DNA from: Sphingomonas hankookensis
GTDB taxonomy: Bacteria > Pseudomonadota > Alphaproteobacteria > Sphingomonadales > Sphingomonadaceae
Length of the DNA: 64,000 nt
Assembly (NCBI RefSeq): GCF_022664465.1
Contig: NZ_JAKREV010000001.1
Span: 62,001-126,000, forward strand
Direction: 5' to 3'
This document shows positions 49,547 to 59,775 of the stretch, piece after piece; position 1 is the stretch's first letter; every line of letters begins with the position of its first letter. The translations under genes were made by a program, and so were the position numbers. The notes below the pieces were generated by a model that was given only the letters and a program-made list of their open reading frames with translations, searched no databases and was not told where the DNA came from.

Positions 49547-52500
49547 TCAGCGCGCCGCGACCCGCGTGCCCGCCCCACCGCTCAGCATCGTCTTCGCGCT
49601 GTCACCCACCAGGAAATACGGCCCCCAGTAAAAGGGATGCGAATATTGCGGCTGCGCGATCAGCGTGCGCTGGGCGCGTTGCAGTGCCTCGCCGATGCTA
49701 TGGGTGCGCGCCTCGCCATAGAAGCTGCGCATGAACTCGGTACTCTCCTGCTCGGCCGACACCTGCCAATAGGTCGCGAGGACCGAGCGGACGTTGGCAG
49801 TCAGGAACGCGCGCACCAGCCCTTCCAGCGTCGATCCCGGCTCCTCCTGCCCGACCGCACGGCGCAGCGCCTCGCCACGCACCCCCGCCGCCGTATCGCA
49901 CGCCGACAACACGACTAGGTTGGCGTCGAACTTCAACTTGGCGATCTCGGAGAAGTCGAGCAGCCCGTCCGACCCCGGCTGCCCGAACGACGTGACCAGT
50001 GCGGGCGGGGACTTCGAACAGCCCCACAGCCCTTCCTCGATGCCATGGGTCGCAAAATGCACGACCTCATATTGGTCGAGGTCGCTGCGCCCTTCGACGC
50101 CGGTATCGCTGAACGCCGCGCCGGTGACGAACTGCGGATCGCGCGTGCCCAGCGCCCCGGCGGCGATGTTCAGCTCGCGCCCGTCGATCGGTTTCAGCGA
50201 CCGCGCGATCGTCCCCAGCCGGTCGGCGCCGACCATGCAGCCGAACCCGACCCGGATCTCACCCTTCGCACCGGGGGCCGGTACTGGCGATCCCGGCTGA
50301 TTCTGCCCGAACCCCAGAAACGCCCGCTGCGCCCGCGACGCCGGCAGCGCGCGCGACACGAGGAAGGATCGCGGCGACAGCGCGGTCGAGATCGACGCAT
50401 TGGCGGCAAGGAAGGCGGTGCGCGAAAAATCGAACGCGTCGCGCTTAGGCGCTTCCGGCGCCTCGGCGGTATAGCGCGTTACCAGTACGCCAACCGGGAG
50501 TTGCTGGAGCGGCCCCGACGGATCGACCACGATCGCCCGCGATCCCGCCAGCACCGGCGCGGCCGGGCCGCTTACCAGCCGATACAGGGTATAGGCCCGC
50601 GCCTCGTCGAACGGCACAAGCTTGCCCAGCGCCAGGTCGCCGTCGATCGACGCGCGCAGCTGTTCGCCCAATTGCAGCACCGCGCCGCGCGCCGCCTCAC
50701 TCTCGGCAACCTGGTACAGATACGTCCGGTCGGCGGTCACGACCATGCCATAGATGCGGCGGTTGAGCGTGGTCAGCTTCAGGAACGTCTCCCCCGGACG
50801 CAGTGCGGCGCGCAGTTCGGCCAGCGTCGCCGGGCTTTCGTCGAGCGTGCGATAGCGCGGATCGGCGGCCAGCTGTGCATCGACCGCGAGCAACCGGTTC
50901 TCCGCGGTTTCGCGCGCGCGGTTCAGCTCGGCGGTCGAGCTGCCCGGAGCGCCCTCGCCGCCGCTGGACAACGCATAGCGCAGCCGGGTGAGTTCGCGCT
51001 CGAGGTCCGCCCGCTCGCGCACCGCCGCCCCGACCGCCGGATCGGCGGTGACGACGTTGCGCAACTCGGTGATCTGGCGCGCGACGGCGGGTTCGCCGGT
51101 CGCCTGCACCGCGCGGAAGAACAGGTCATAGGTGTCGGCGGCAGGCTTGGCGGATTCGGCAACAAGCAGGTCGAGATAATCCTCCATGCCGATCGCCCCA
51201 CTGGGCGCCGTCCCGCCCGATGCGATGACCGCATCCACCGCATCGCGGAACGCCGACCGCGCATCGGCGCGAGACGCACCGGCACGGGCATAGATCGCGG
51301 CACGCTCCAGCTCCGCCTCGGCGATCGCCGGCTCGCTGCCGGTCCCGGCATTGGCGATCGATCCGCGCCGCAGCAGTTCGACCGTGGTGGTATAATGGTC
51401 CAATGCCGCGCGGTAATCGCCCGCCTGTGCCCGCAACCGCCCCTGCTGCCGCGCAATCCGCGCGCCCAGCCAGAACAGCTGCGTCTGGTCGAGCCGCTGG
51501 TTGGTCAACGGGCGATAGATCGCCGCCGCAGCTTCGATCTCGGTCAGCGCACCGGCCCGGTCGCCGCGGCCCAGTAGCGCGATGCTGCGCGCGTAATGCG
51601 ACTGCGCGTCCAGCACCAACCGCGACAGCTGCGCCGTATCCGCCAACGCCGGCATCCCGCGCGCACCCGCTGCCGGCTGGTTCAGTGCGACCAGCGTCGC
51701 GGCATCCTCCAGCGGCCGGGCAGTCGCCCCCGGCATGCCGCCGGTGCGGTCGAGCGTCGCCAGCGCCTCGTTGAACGCGCCACGATTGATCGCGTCGAGC
51801 GCGCGATAGGTGTCGAGCTTGCGCAGCAGGAACGGCGTGCGCGTTGCGGGCGTCGCGACGAAGATCGCCCGCGCCGCGTCGAAATGCTGGGCGGCGGCGT
51901 CGGGAAAGCGGATGTTGGAATCGGCGAGGCCGGCTTCGAGCAGCAACTCAGCCTGCAATGCTGCCGGCGCGTCGGGCGTCAGCCGCGTAAGCGCGTCGTT
52001 CAGCACCCGCGACGCTTCGACATGCAGCCCCTTGTGGTTGAGCGCGATTCCCTGCGTCAGCGCGGCGCTGGCGCTCGCTTCGGGCACCGGCGCCGCATCG
52101 GCGGCCAGCGCGCCCGCGCGCGGCGGCAGGCTCGCGGCATCGACGCTGGCGGTCGCGACATAGGTCGCCGCCACCGCTGGCCGGCGCAGGCCTGCGGCGA
52201 TGGTCAGCGCCTCCTCGACCTGCGGCAGGATCGCCGGCGCCCCCGCCGCGACATAGCGCCGGGTACCGCGCGTCAGGTCGAGCCGGATCGATTCCAGCCC
52301 GGTCTGCCTGTCGAAACAGCGCGCGGCAGTGGCGGGGTTGCCCGCGATCGTCAGGTCGCGCCGATCACCGCAATCGAACTGTGCATCGACCGCCGCGATC
52401 GCTGCCGCTTCGACCGGCACGATCCGCACGCTACCCAGCGGGCGGCTGGCCGCGACGCTCGAACAGGTGATGGCATAGGCGCGCGAGAACGGATCGGGCG

Positions 52501-52660
52501 TCGCCGCATCGCTCCAGTTGCGCGCCGCCGCACAGCGTTCGCCCGCCGCGTTGCTCCCCAGGTTGAAACTGTCGAGCCGTGCGGGCGGCGTAGTGGTGCA
52601 GCCCGCCAGCACGGCGGCGGCGGCACCCGACAGCAACGGGACGATACGGCTGGGGATCAA
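49547..52660 (-). CDS. CHAT-domain (caspase-like) lipoprotein
   Basis: 1037 residues from TTG 52660. GGAG eight bases before, the TTGA overlap with the tpsA stop, and the immediate lipoprotein signal (MIPSRIVPLLSGAAAAVLAGC) fix this start; the open frame to 52909 is rejected. A helical, TPR-like middle (about 200-650) precedes the CHAT peptidase domain (about 720-1030). The catalytic dyad is His872 (HFATHGIEEG) and Cys921 (VLSACDTAAG). CHAT enzymes are cysteine proteases of the caspase/separase clan. As an outer-membrane or periplasmic lipoprotein encoded with TpsA and TpsB, it may trim the adhesin. Confidence 0.88.
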   Translation of the reverse strand: MIPSRIVPLLSGAAAAVLAGCTTTPPARLDSFNLGSNAAGERCAAARNWSDAATPDPFSRAYAITCSSVAASRPLGSVRIVPVEAAAIAAVDAQFDCGDRRDLTIAGNPATAARCFDRQTGLESIRLDLTRGTRRYVAAGAPAILPQVEEALTIAAGLRRPAVAATYVATASVDAASLPPRAGALAADAAPVPEASASAALTQGIALNHKGLHVEASRVLNDALTRLTPDAPAALQAELLLEAGLADSNIRFPDAAAQHFDAARAIFVATPATRTPFLLRKLDTYRALDAINRGAFNEALATLDRTGGMPGATARPLEDAATLVALNQPAAGARGMPALADTAQLSRLVLDAQSHYARSIALLGRGDRAGALTEIEAAAAIYRPLTNQRLDQTQLFWLGARIARQQGRLRAQAGDYRAALDHYTTTVELLRRGSIANAGTGSEPAIAEAELERAAIYARAGASRADARSAFRDAVDAVIASGGTAPSGAIGMEDYLDLLVAESAKPAADTYDLFFRAVQATGEPAVARQITELRNVVTADPAVGAAVRERADLERELTRLRYALSSGGEGAPGSSTAELNRARETAENRLLAVDAQLAADPRYRTLDESPATLAELRAALRPGETFLKLTTLNRRIYGMVVTADRTYLYQVAESEAARGAVLQLGEQLRASIDGDLALGKLVPFDEARAYTLYRLVSGPAAPVLAGSRAIVVDPSGPLQQLPVGVLVTRYTAEAPEAPKRDAFDFSRTAFLAANASISTALSPRSFLVSRALPASRAQRAFLGFGQNQPGSPVPAPGAKGEIRVGFGCMVGADRLGTIARSLKPIDGRELNIAAGALGTRDPQFVTGAAFSDTGVEGRSDLDQYEVVHFATHGIEEGLWGCSKSPPALVTSFGQPGSDGLLDFSEIAKLKFDANLVVLSACDTAAGVRGEALRRAVGQEEPGSTLEGLVRAFLTANVRSVLATYWQVSAEQESTEFMRSFYGEARTHSIGEALQRAQRTLIAQPQYSHPFYWGPYFLVGDSAKTMLSGGAGTRVAAR

Positions 52661-55600
52661 GGCTTGGGCTCCTGCTGCGGCGGTGCCGCGACGGTCGGGG
52701 CGGGGGCGGCGGCATCGGCCGGCGTCTCGGGCGCCAGCGCGGGCAGGCCGCTCAACAACGCTTCGTTGTTGCCGCCGATGATCGGGGTGAACGGCAGGGA
52801 CACGTCCTGCAGGATGCCGAAGACCGCCTGGCTGTCCCAATCGAACACCTGCAGCGTCGGCTGGATGACGATCGTCGTCAGACACCCCGCGCCCGACCCG
52901 GCGAGACACCCGTTGATCCGGCTGTTGGGCAGCAGCGCCGGTTGAATATCGATCACCGGATTACCGAGCAGCGCCGCCCCCGCCCCGGTGATCCCGTTGA
53001 TGTCGCCGAAGAACGCGAAGCTCGCTGCCGAGGGCGTGCCGAACGTCGCGATGCGCAGCGCGGGCGTCACCGGCGCCGCCAGCGACCCGACGGTGACCCC
53101 CGACGCCCGGCCGGGGACCGCCGTGTTCTGGAACAGCGCATAATCGCCGAAGCGCACGCTCATCGACCGCGCGGCAACCAACGTCGTCGCATCGGGTGCG
53201 AAGAAGCCGCCGCCAAGCTGCGAGTTGTACAGCGACGAGTTGGGATTGCCGATCAACGCCTGGGCCTGCGCCCGCCCGGCATCGCCCGGTGCCAGCGTGT
53301 CGAGGAACCCCGGCGCCAGTCCCGCTGCGATCCGGTTGCCGCGCAGGTCAAGGTCGTTGTCGCCCAGCAACAGCCGTCCGCCCGCATCGCTGGTCGCGAT
53401 CAGGTGGATCGTCGCCGCATTGCCGCTCGCGCCATCGCCGCCGATGCGGATGCTGCGGCCCGCGCCGCTTGCACTGACCTGCCCCGTTACCCGGACGTCG
53501 CCGGTCGACAGCATTTCGACCGAGCGCCCCACGCCCGGTGCCAGGGTCACGGTACCGATCTCCATCGCGCCGGCCCCGCTGTCGAATGCGAGCGTATCGG
53601 CGGCAATCTGTGCGACCTCGACCGCCGACAGGCGGAAGCCGCCGCCCTGCGTACCGTCGCCGATGCGCAGCGCGGTCGTCGCCGGATCGCGTGTGGCGAA
53701 GCGGACGCTCGATCCCTGGATCGCGCCCGACAGTTCGGCATCGGCGCCGCGGATCGACACCGACGGTCCGCCAGACAGCGCGCCCGCGCGAACCAGTCCG
53801 ACCGCGTCGAGAACGATGCCGTTGCCGCTGCCCGATCCCAGCGACAATCCGCCGCTGCTGCTCGCCTTCAATGCACCACCCGCGCGTGCCGCCCCGATCG
53901 TAACCCCCGCACCATCGACCGACAACGCGCCGCCAGCCGTCAGGTCGCCCGCATTCACCGCGCCGGTCGACGCGAGCGACAGGTCGGCGCCCGCCGCCGC
54001 ATTCTGCAGCGTCAGCGCCGAGCGCGCCTCGACCAGCAAGGCGCGCGCCGCCGACAGCCGCTCGCGCACCTCGATCGCACCGCCGCGCAACGTCGCCGAT
54101 CCGGCGGAGTCCACGCTGCCCAGGCGCGCGGTGCCGGCCTCCACCGTCAGGTCACCGCCGGTCGTCCGCAGGGCGGTCGTACCGCCATTGGCGCCACCCA
54201 CCGTACCGGCAGTCTTGATCGTCAGCGCCTGCGCGGTCAGCGCGCGCAGATCGATCGTCCCCGCTTCCAATGTCGCCGACCCGCCGACCGTCGCCGATCC
54301 CAGCGCCAGCGTCGATCCCGCCCGTGCCTCCAGCGTCCCTGCCGTCAAATCCCCGCCGCGGATCGATCCGCTGCTGGCGATCAGCGACACCGGGCCGCTC
54401 GCCGCGATCCGGCCGACCGTCAGATCGCCGGCACTCAGCGTCACCGCCAGCCGCCCCAGCGTCAGATCGCCGGTCGTCACGTTGCCATCATGCGTCAGCC
54501 GGTCGGTCGGCGCGCTGCCGTCGAACCCGCCGAGCGATCCCGCCTCGACCGATCCCAGCCGGATCGCCTGTCCCCGCCCGGCGCGCAGCGCCAGCGCCGA
54601 GCCAGTGCCCGCCCGCAATGTCGCGCCGGCCAGATCGATACCGCCCGTCGCATCGAGTATGATCGGCGTCCCCCCGGCGGTGGCCCCGGTCGCCGTACCG
54701 CTCGCCAGCGTCAGTCCGGAAGTACCTGTGATCGCCCCGCCGGTCGCTACCAGGCGGACCTCGCCACCTGCGCGCTGCACGCCATCGAGCGCGATCGATC
54801 CGGCGGTGACGCGATACGCGCCTCCCGTCGCGACCGTACCGCCCAGGGTCGCCGCGCCGGTCGCGCGCAACACTGCGTTGCCGCCCGCCGCGATCGTCCC
54901 GAACCGCAGCCCGCCGGCAGTTGCATCCGCCGATAGCGACCCGGCACTTTCGACCGATCCGATATCGATCGACTGCCCACCCAGCACCGCATCGCCGCGC
55001 GCGACGACCGCCGTGCCGGTCAAAGTTCCGCCCTGCGAACTTGCTGCGACACTCCGACCCGTCAGACGATCGAACCGTAACGCACCCGCCGCCGTGGCGC
55101 TCAGCGTACCGCCAGCCGTCACCGTCCCATAGCTGCCAGTCGTGCCGGCGATGAGCGTCGCGTTGCCCGACGCCTGCACCGTGCCGATCGTGGAACTACC
55201 GATCGACTGGGCCGACAAGGTCCCGCCGCTCTCGACCGTCGCGACCTCGATCGACCCGCCGATCAGAACCGCATCGCCCGTCGCGGCGAGCGCGGTTCCT
55301 GACAGCGCACCTTCCTTTGCCGTCGCCGTGATGGTCCGTCCGGCGAGCCGATCGAACCGCAACGCCCCGTTCGACGTCACGCCGAGTGCCCCGCCGGTGG
55401 TCACCGTACCGAACGTGCCGGTCGTTCCGGCCGTTAGCGTCGCGTCACCGGTCGTCCGCACGCTGCCGATCGCCAGGCTGGCGACGCTCGTCGCCGACAG
55501 CGAACCGCCGGTATCCGCCGACGCCAGATCGATCGACTGACCGACCAACACAGCGTCGCCGCTCGTCACTACCGCCGTACCGTTCAACGCCCCGCCGCGC

Positions 55601-58600
55601 GCCGTCGCGGCGACGCTTCGTCCCGCCAGCCGGTCGAAGCGCAACGCCCCGGCGGTCATGATCCCCAGCGCCCCGCCCGCCGTCAGCGACCCGAAATTAC
55701 CCGCCCCGCCGCTCAAGGTCGCGTCGCCGCCGGCCTGCACCGTATTGACCGCCAGCGTGCCGCTCGCCGCCGCCTCCAGCGTGCCGGCGTCGATCCGGTC
55801 GAGTGTCACATCGGCGCCCTGCAGGACGATACGGCCGGTCGAGGACAGCGCATTGCCGCGGATCGCGCCACCCGTCGCGCTGATCGATGTGCCCGACACC
55901 CGGTCGAACGACAGCCCCTGCGCCCCGCCCAGCGTCACCGCGCCCGACGCATCGACCGATCCGAGCAACGCCCGACCCGCCGCCGTCAGCGACACGGTGC
56001 TGCCGGTCACCGGCCCGGTCACGGTCAGGTCGCCGACCGTCGCGTTCAGCGCGACCGGCAACACGCCGCCATCGATCCGGCTGGCGGTGATCGCGGTCGC
56101 GGTGATCGAGATATTGCCGCCGACCACATCGCCCAGCACCGCGTCGGTCCCGACGGTCAGAGAGAAGGGCTGGCCCGCCCCCGCTGACAGGCTGGCGCCC
56201 GTCCCGGCAAGGAATCCCGCCAGCCGGCCATTGGGCGCCGCCACCGTCAACGCACCGGTCGCGCTGCGGATGAAGGGGGTGCGGATGTCGCGACCCGAGC
56301 GTACCGTCACCGCGCCGGTCGATGCGACGCCATCGACGATCGACACGTCGTTGCCCGTGCCGGTGCCGACGATCGACGCCGTACCGCCGGCATTGACGCC
56401 TTGGACGAGCACTGGACCGAGTGCGCTCAGCGCCACATCACCCTGCGTGGTAACGACGCGCCCCAGGGTAAGCGCGCCGGCCGCCGCCTGCACGGTCACC
56501 GGACCGCTCGTATCGACCGTGCCGCCGACCGCCACACCGCTGACCGCCGTCGCCGACAGGCTGGTCGCGCGAATATTGCCGAAGCGGAGCGCATTGCCGG
56601 CCAGCGTCACCGCGCCATCGGCGCCGATCGCGCCCGTCGCCACGTCACCGACCCCGCGCAACGTCACCGGACCGGTCACGGTCAGGTCGCCACCGTTTAC
56701 GGCACCACCGCTCGCGGTCGCCGTCAGGCTCGACGCCCGCGTATTGCCGAACCGAACCGCATTGCCGGTGAGCGCCACCACGCCATCGGTGGTGATCGCT
56801 CCGGTCGCAACGTCGCCCGCTGCATTGAGCGTCACCGGACCCTGCACGCGCAGATCGCCGGTGCGGATCGCCGCGCCCGTCGCGGTCGCACCAGTCGCAA
56901 CCAGCCCGGCGGCGTCCACCCCGCCCACGGTGATGCCCTGCCCGTCGGTGGCCAGTCGCGCCGTGCCGCCGGCCGTGATCGGCGCATCGCCCAGATCGAT
57001 CGCGCCCCCTGCGGCATTCAGCGTCACGCCCTCTGCGCCGCTCGCATCGCTGTCCGATCGGATCGACAGCCCGGTGCCGTTTCGCGTGATGCCGCCCGCC
57101 GACGCGCTGGCGCTATAGGCACCCCGCGCGCTGTGCGTGCCGCCGAGGGTCAGCGCGGTGCCCGACAGCGTCGCCGCCGCGTCCGACGACAGCCCACCCG
57201 TCACGGTGACCGGACCACCACTGGACACGATGCGCACGCCACCTCCGGTGCTGCGGACCGCGCCCGCGACCGAGATCGCACGACCACCGCTGACGTCGAT
57301 CGCGCCCGCATCGGCGGTTAGTCCGCCGGCCACGCCGACCCCGCCCGCCGCTTCCAGCGTCACCCGACGCCCGGCCGCACTGCCCAGCGACAGGTCGCCC
57401 GTGCCGGCGGTCAGCAGCACCGCGCCGGTACCGCCCCGAACGTCGCCCAGCGTAATGCCGGTGCCGGTCGCGGTCACGCCGGTCGCCGCCGTCAGCCGAT
57501 CGGCCCGCAGCGCCCCGCCGCTGGTAAGCGTGACCGCCCGGTCGCGGCTCTCGATCGCGCCCAGCGTCAGCGCCGCACCGCTCGACAGCGTCACCGCGCC
57601 GCTGGTGCCGATATCATTCTGCACCGACAACGTCCCCGCAGCGCGCAGGTCGATCCCCTGCAACGCGCCGGTCACCGCGATCCGTCCGACGGTCAGGTTG
57701 CCGCCGGTACTCTCCGCCGTGAACCCGTCGATCAGGTCGAGCCGGCCGAAAGTCAGCGATCCTGTCGACCGGAACGCGCCACCGTTCGCCGTCGCACCAT
57801 CGAGCGCCGCGATCGTGCCCAGCGACCGCGCGGTCACATCGCCCAGCTTCAGCGGCGCATCGCTCGCCGCAAAGATCCGTACGTCGAGCAGGCGGTTGGT
57901 GCCGCCGGTAATCGAACTGCCATCGGCCAGCACGATCCCCTGCGTACCGGCCGCCTGCAGCTTGACGACGTCGCTACGCTGGCCGCTGCTCGATACGATG
58001 GCCAGCGCGCGCGATCCGGTGATGCCACCGTTCAGCGCCGTCACGTCGATCCCGCCACCGCTGCGCAGCGTCGCACCGTCCAGCGCGACCGCACTGCCGC
58101 GCAGGCTGACGTCGTCGTTCGCGAAGACGTCGCCACCGATCGTCAGCGCCCCGCCGGCGACGACGGTCGTGCCCGCGCCGCTGGCGATGCCGCCGGTCGT
58201 CACCGCACCGCTGCCGCGTACGTCGACGGCGCGCTCGGACGAAAGATTGCCGGTGGTGACGCTCGCCCCGCCGATCGACAGCGCCTCGCGCACGTTGACG
58301 TTGCCGGTGCGGACCGCACCGCTGCCGACCGCGCCCCGCAGCGCGCGCGCGTCGACACTGCCGATATCGATGCTGTTCGCGGAATCGCGCCGGCTGAGCG
58401 TCACCCCGCCGCGCCGGTCGTCGCCCGCGATCAACCGGCTGGCACTGCCCAGCGCGATGTTGCCGCCGGTGCTGCCCAGCGTTTCGAGCAGCAATCCGCT
58501 ATCGCCGGTATCGCCCGACCGCAGCGTCACCGCGCCGACGCCGGTAATGTCGCCATCGGTCGAACTGACGCGGAATTGGCCGCCGGCCCGCTGCGCCACC

Positions 58601-59766
58601 GGATCGGTCCCGCCCAGCGTCACACCGCGCCCCGACAGCAGCACGTCGCCGCCCGCCGTGACGTTGTTCCTCACTTCCAGCAAGGCGCCCGATCCGGCGA
58701 TCAGATTGTCGCGGGTCTGCACCGCCCCGGTCAAACTCAGCGCACCGCTGGCACCCGCGATCACATCGGCATCGCGGTTGTCGGTGCGCAGCGCGCCGTC
58801 GACCAGCAGTCGCGCCACGCCACCCGTGGCAGCAGCATCGCCCGCCACCGTCACGCCGCTCACCGCCGCCGCCGGCTTGCCCGCCGACAGCACGATCCCG
58901 CGCGACCCGGCGCTGGCGGTCGTCACCGCCGCCGACACCTGCAGCAGCGAGTCGGTCAGCGTATCCTGCGACGCCAGTGCAAAGATCGCGTTGTTGCCCG
59001 CTACCGATCCGCGGACATACTGGCTGGTCCCGGCGACGGCGCTCCCGCGGTTCAGCGTCACCGACAACGGACTGCCCGACCGGTAATCGAGCGTGACGTC
59101 GCTGGCGGTCACGAACGCGACGTCCTGCCCCTCGGCGACGAACTCGCCATGCGCGTCGATCTTGGGGGCCAGCATCACCAGCCCGCGCGTGCTGCCGTCG
59201 ACGCGCAGCTTTGCGCCCTGCTCGACCGTGATCGCCGCCTGGCTGCCGGCGCTGCCCTGCAGACGATAGCTGTCGCCCGCCCGCACGAAGTCTTCGGGCG
59301 ATATGTCGAGCGTAGTCAGCACCAGCGACCCGGTGTTGAACGCCGCCTTCGATCCCACCAGAATGCCGTTGGCGTTATGCACCCATACCGCGACGTTCGG
59401 ATCGCTGCTGAGCTTGCCCAGCAGCTGCGACGGCTTGCTCGACACGTCGCGGTTCAGCACCGCGATATCACCGCGCAGGCTGCCCAGCAGCCGCCCGTCG
59501 GTGAAGGAAACCTCCTTGCCTTCCGGGATGTTGAACCCGTCCCAGTTGATGACCGTGTTCCGCCCGCGCAGGTCGACGCGCAGCTTGTCGCTGCTGTCGC
59601 GGAAGTCCGGGCGCAACCCGTCGGTCCGCACGTCGCGCACGTCGCTTTCGGTCGGCAGTCGCACCTGCCCGCTCTGCGCCATGGCAAGCACCGGGAACAG
59701 CGCGCCACAGGCGGTGGTGAGCGCAAGGACGGCGCGCAGGCGGCGGGCGGGGGCGGCGACGGGCAT
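52657..59766 (-). CDS. Two-partner secretion exoprotein TpsA (filamentous haemagglutinin family)
   Basis: 2369 residues from ATG 59766 with TAGGAGA upstream. A signal peptide (about 1-30, ending VLAMAQ) precedes the TPS domain (about 35-250) that TpsB recognises: VINWDGFNIPEGKEVSF, LNRDVSSKPSQLLG and the N-A-N-G motif at 131-134. A very long Gly/Ala/Thr/Val-rich repeat region follows, with beta-helix character and near-tandem repeats (see 54805 and 56524). Near the end lie Cys2287 and Cys2295 (C-x7-C); a C-terminal Cys pair anchors some TpsA proteins such as HMW1. The Pro/Ala tail ends PPQQEPKP. It is probably a surface fibre for adhesion or cell contact. No toxin domain is visible at the C-terminus. 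Confidence 0.92.
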   Translation of the reverse strand: MPVAAPARRLRAVLALTTACGALFPVLAMAQSGQVRLPTESDVRDVRTDGLRPDFRDSSDKLRVDLRGRNTVINWDGFNIPEGKEVSFTDGRLLGSLRGDIAVLNRDVSSKPSQLLGKLSSDPNVAVWVHNANGILVGSKAAFNTGSLVLTTLDISPEDFVRAGDSYRLQGSAGSQAAITVEQGAKLRVDGSTRGLVMLAPKIDAHGEFVAEGQDVAFVTASDVTLDYRSGSPLSVTLNRGSAVAGTSQYVRGSVAGNNAIFALASQDTLTDSLLQVSAAVTTASAGSRGIVLSAGKPAAAVSGVTVAGDAAATGGVARLLVDGALRTDNRDADVIAGASGALSLTGAVQTRDNLIAGSGALLEVRNNVTAGGDVLLSGRGVTLGGTDPVAQRAGGQFRVSSTDGDITGVGAVTLRSGDTGDSGLLLETLGSTGGNIALGSASRLIAGDDRRGGVTLSRRDSANSIDIGSVDARALRGAVGSGAVRTGNVNVREALSIGGASVTTGNLSSERAVDVRGSGAVTTGGIASGAGTTVVAGGALTIGGDVFANDDVSLRGSAVALDGATLRSGGGIDVTALNGGITGSRALAIVSSSGQRSDVVKLQAAGTQGIVLADGSSITGGTNRLLDVRIFAASDAPLKLGDVTARSLGTIAALDGATANGGAFRSTGSLTFGRLDLIDGFTAESTGGNLTVGRIAVTGALQGIDLRAAGTLSVQNDIGTSGAVTLSSGAALTLGAIESRDRAVTLTSGGALRADRLTAATGVTATGTGITLGDVRGGTGAVLLTAGTGDLSLGSAAGRRVTLEAAGGVGVAGGLTADAGAIDVSGGRAISVAGAVRSTGGGVRIVSSGGPVTVTGGLSSDAAATLSGTALTLGGTHSARGAYSASASAGGITRNGTGLSIRSDSDASGAEGVTLNAAGGAIDLGDAPITAGGTARLATDGQGITVGGVDAAGLVATGATATGAAIRTGDLRVQGPVTLNAAGDVATGAITTDGVVALTGNAVRFGNTRASSLTATASGGAVNGGDLTVTGPVTLRGVGDVATGAIGADGAVTLAGNALRFGNIRATSLSATAVSGVAVGGTVDTSGPVTVQAAAGALTLGRVVTTQGDVALSALGPVLVQGVNAGGTASIVGTGTGNDVSIVDGVASTGAVTVRSGRDIRTPFIRSATGALTVAAPNGRLAGFLAGTGASLSAGAGQPFSLTVGTDAVLGDVVGGNISITATAITASRIDGGVLPVALNATVGDLTVTGPVTGSTVSLTAAGRALLGSVDASGAVTLGGAQGLSFDRVSGTSISATGGAIRGNALSSTGRIVLQGADVTLDRIDAGTLEAAASGTLAVNTVQAGGDATLSGGAGNFGSLTAGGALGIMTAGALRFDRLAGRSVAATARGGALNGTAVVTSGDAVLVGQSIDLASADTGGSLSATSVASLAIGSVRTTGDATLTAGTTGTFGTVTTGGALGVTSNGALRFDRLAGRTITATAKEGALSGTALAATGDAVLIGGSIEVATVESGGTLSAQSIGSSTIGTVQASGNATLIAGTTGSYGTVTAGGTLSATAAGALRFDRLTGRSVAASSQGGTLTGTAVVARGDAVLGGQSIDIGSVESAGSLSADATAGGLRFGTIAAGGNAVLRATGAATLGGTVATGGAYRVTAGSIALDGVQRAGGEVRLVATGGAITGTSGLTLASGTATGATAGGTPIILDATGGIDLAGATLRAGTGSALALRAGRGQAIRLGSVEAGSLGGFDGSAPTDRLTHDGNVTTGDLTLGRLAVTLSAGDLTVGRIAASGPVSLIASSGSIRGGDLTAGTLEARAGSTLALGSATVGGSATLEAGTIDLRALTAQALTIKTAGTVGGANGGTTALRTTGGDLTVEAGTARLGSVDSAGSATLRGGAIEVRERLSAARALLVEARSALTLQNAAAGADLSLASTGAVNAGDLTAGGALSVDGAGVTIGAARAGGALKASSSGGLSLGSGSGNGIVLDAVGLVRAGALSGGPSVSIRGADAELSGAIQGSSVRFATRDPATTALRIGDGTQGGGFRLSAVEVAQIAADTLAFDSGAGAMEIGTVTLAPGVGRSVEMLSTGDVRVTGQVSASGAGRSIRIGGDGASGNAATIHLIATSDAGGRLLLGDNDLDLRGNRIAAGLAPGFLDTLAPGDAGRAQAQALIGNPNSSLYNSQLGGGFFAPDATTLVAARSMSVRFGDYALFQNTAVPGRASGVTVGSLAAPVTPALRIATFGTPSAASFAFFGDINGITGAGAALLGNPVIDIQPALLPNSRINGCLAGSGAGCLTTIVIQPTLQVFDWDSQAVFGILQDVSLPFTPIIGGNNEALLSGLPALAPETPADAAAPAPTVAAPPQQEPKP
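54805..55650 (-). repeat. Three tandem 94-residue repeats within tpsA
   Basis: Three units of exactly 282 bp start at 55650, 55368 and 55086. Each begins GALRFDRL(A/T)GR and contains a GDAVL-x-GxSI segment; the first two also share TLTAGTT/TLIAGTT. The third has diverged in its second half. They code for part of the beta-helical shaft. Equal length with substitutions spread along the unit points to old duplications kept in frame. Confidence 0.8.
56524..56859 (-). repeat. Two tandem 56-residue repeats within tpsA
   Basis: Two adjoining units of 168 bp start at 56859 and 56691. Both follow the pattern GDL-x-V-x-GPVTL, then GDVATGAI, GNA(V/L)RFGN and SLxATA. They are shorter relatives of the repeats at 54805 (which share the RF-x-x-x-x-x-S-x-x-AT theme) and belong to the same shaft. 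Confidence 0.7.
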
Positions 59767-59775
59767 CAGGGTCTC

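Noticed and set aside
53225..59086. Long plus-strand frames opposite tpsA (635, 486 and 649 residues)
   Set aside because: Ser/Pro/Ala-rich mirror images of the Gly/Ala/Thr-rich tpsA repeats. They have no ribosome sites or domains, and repetitive GC-rich genes often give such frames.
52657..59766. CDI-type toxin (CdiA) in place of an adhesin
   Set aside because: There is no VENN or other pretoxin motif, no recognisable C-terminal toxin domain, and no small immunity gene after it; the next gene is the 1037-residue CHAT lipoprotein.
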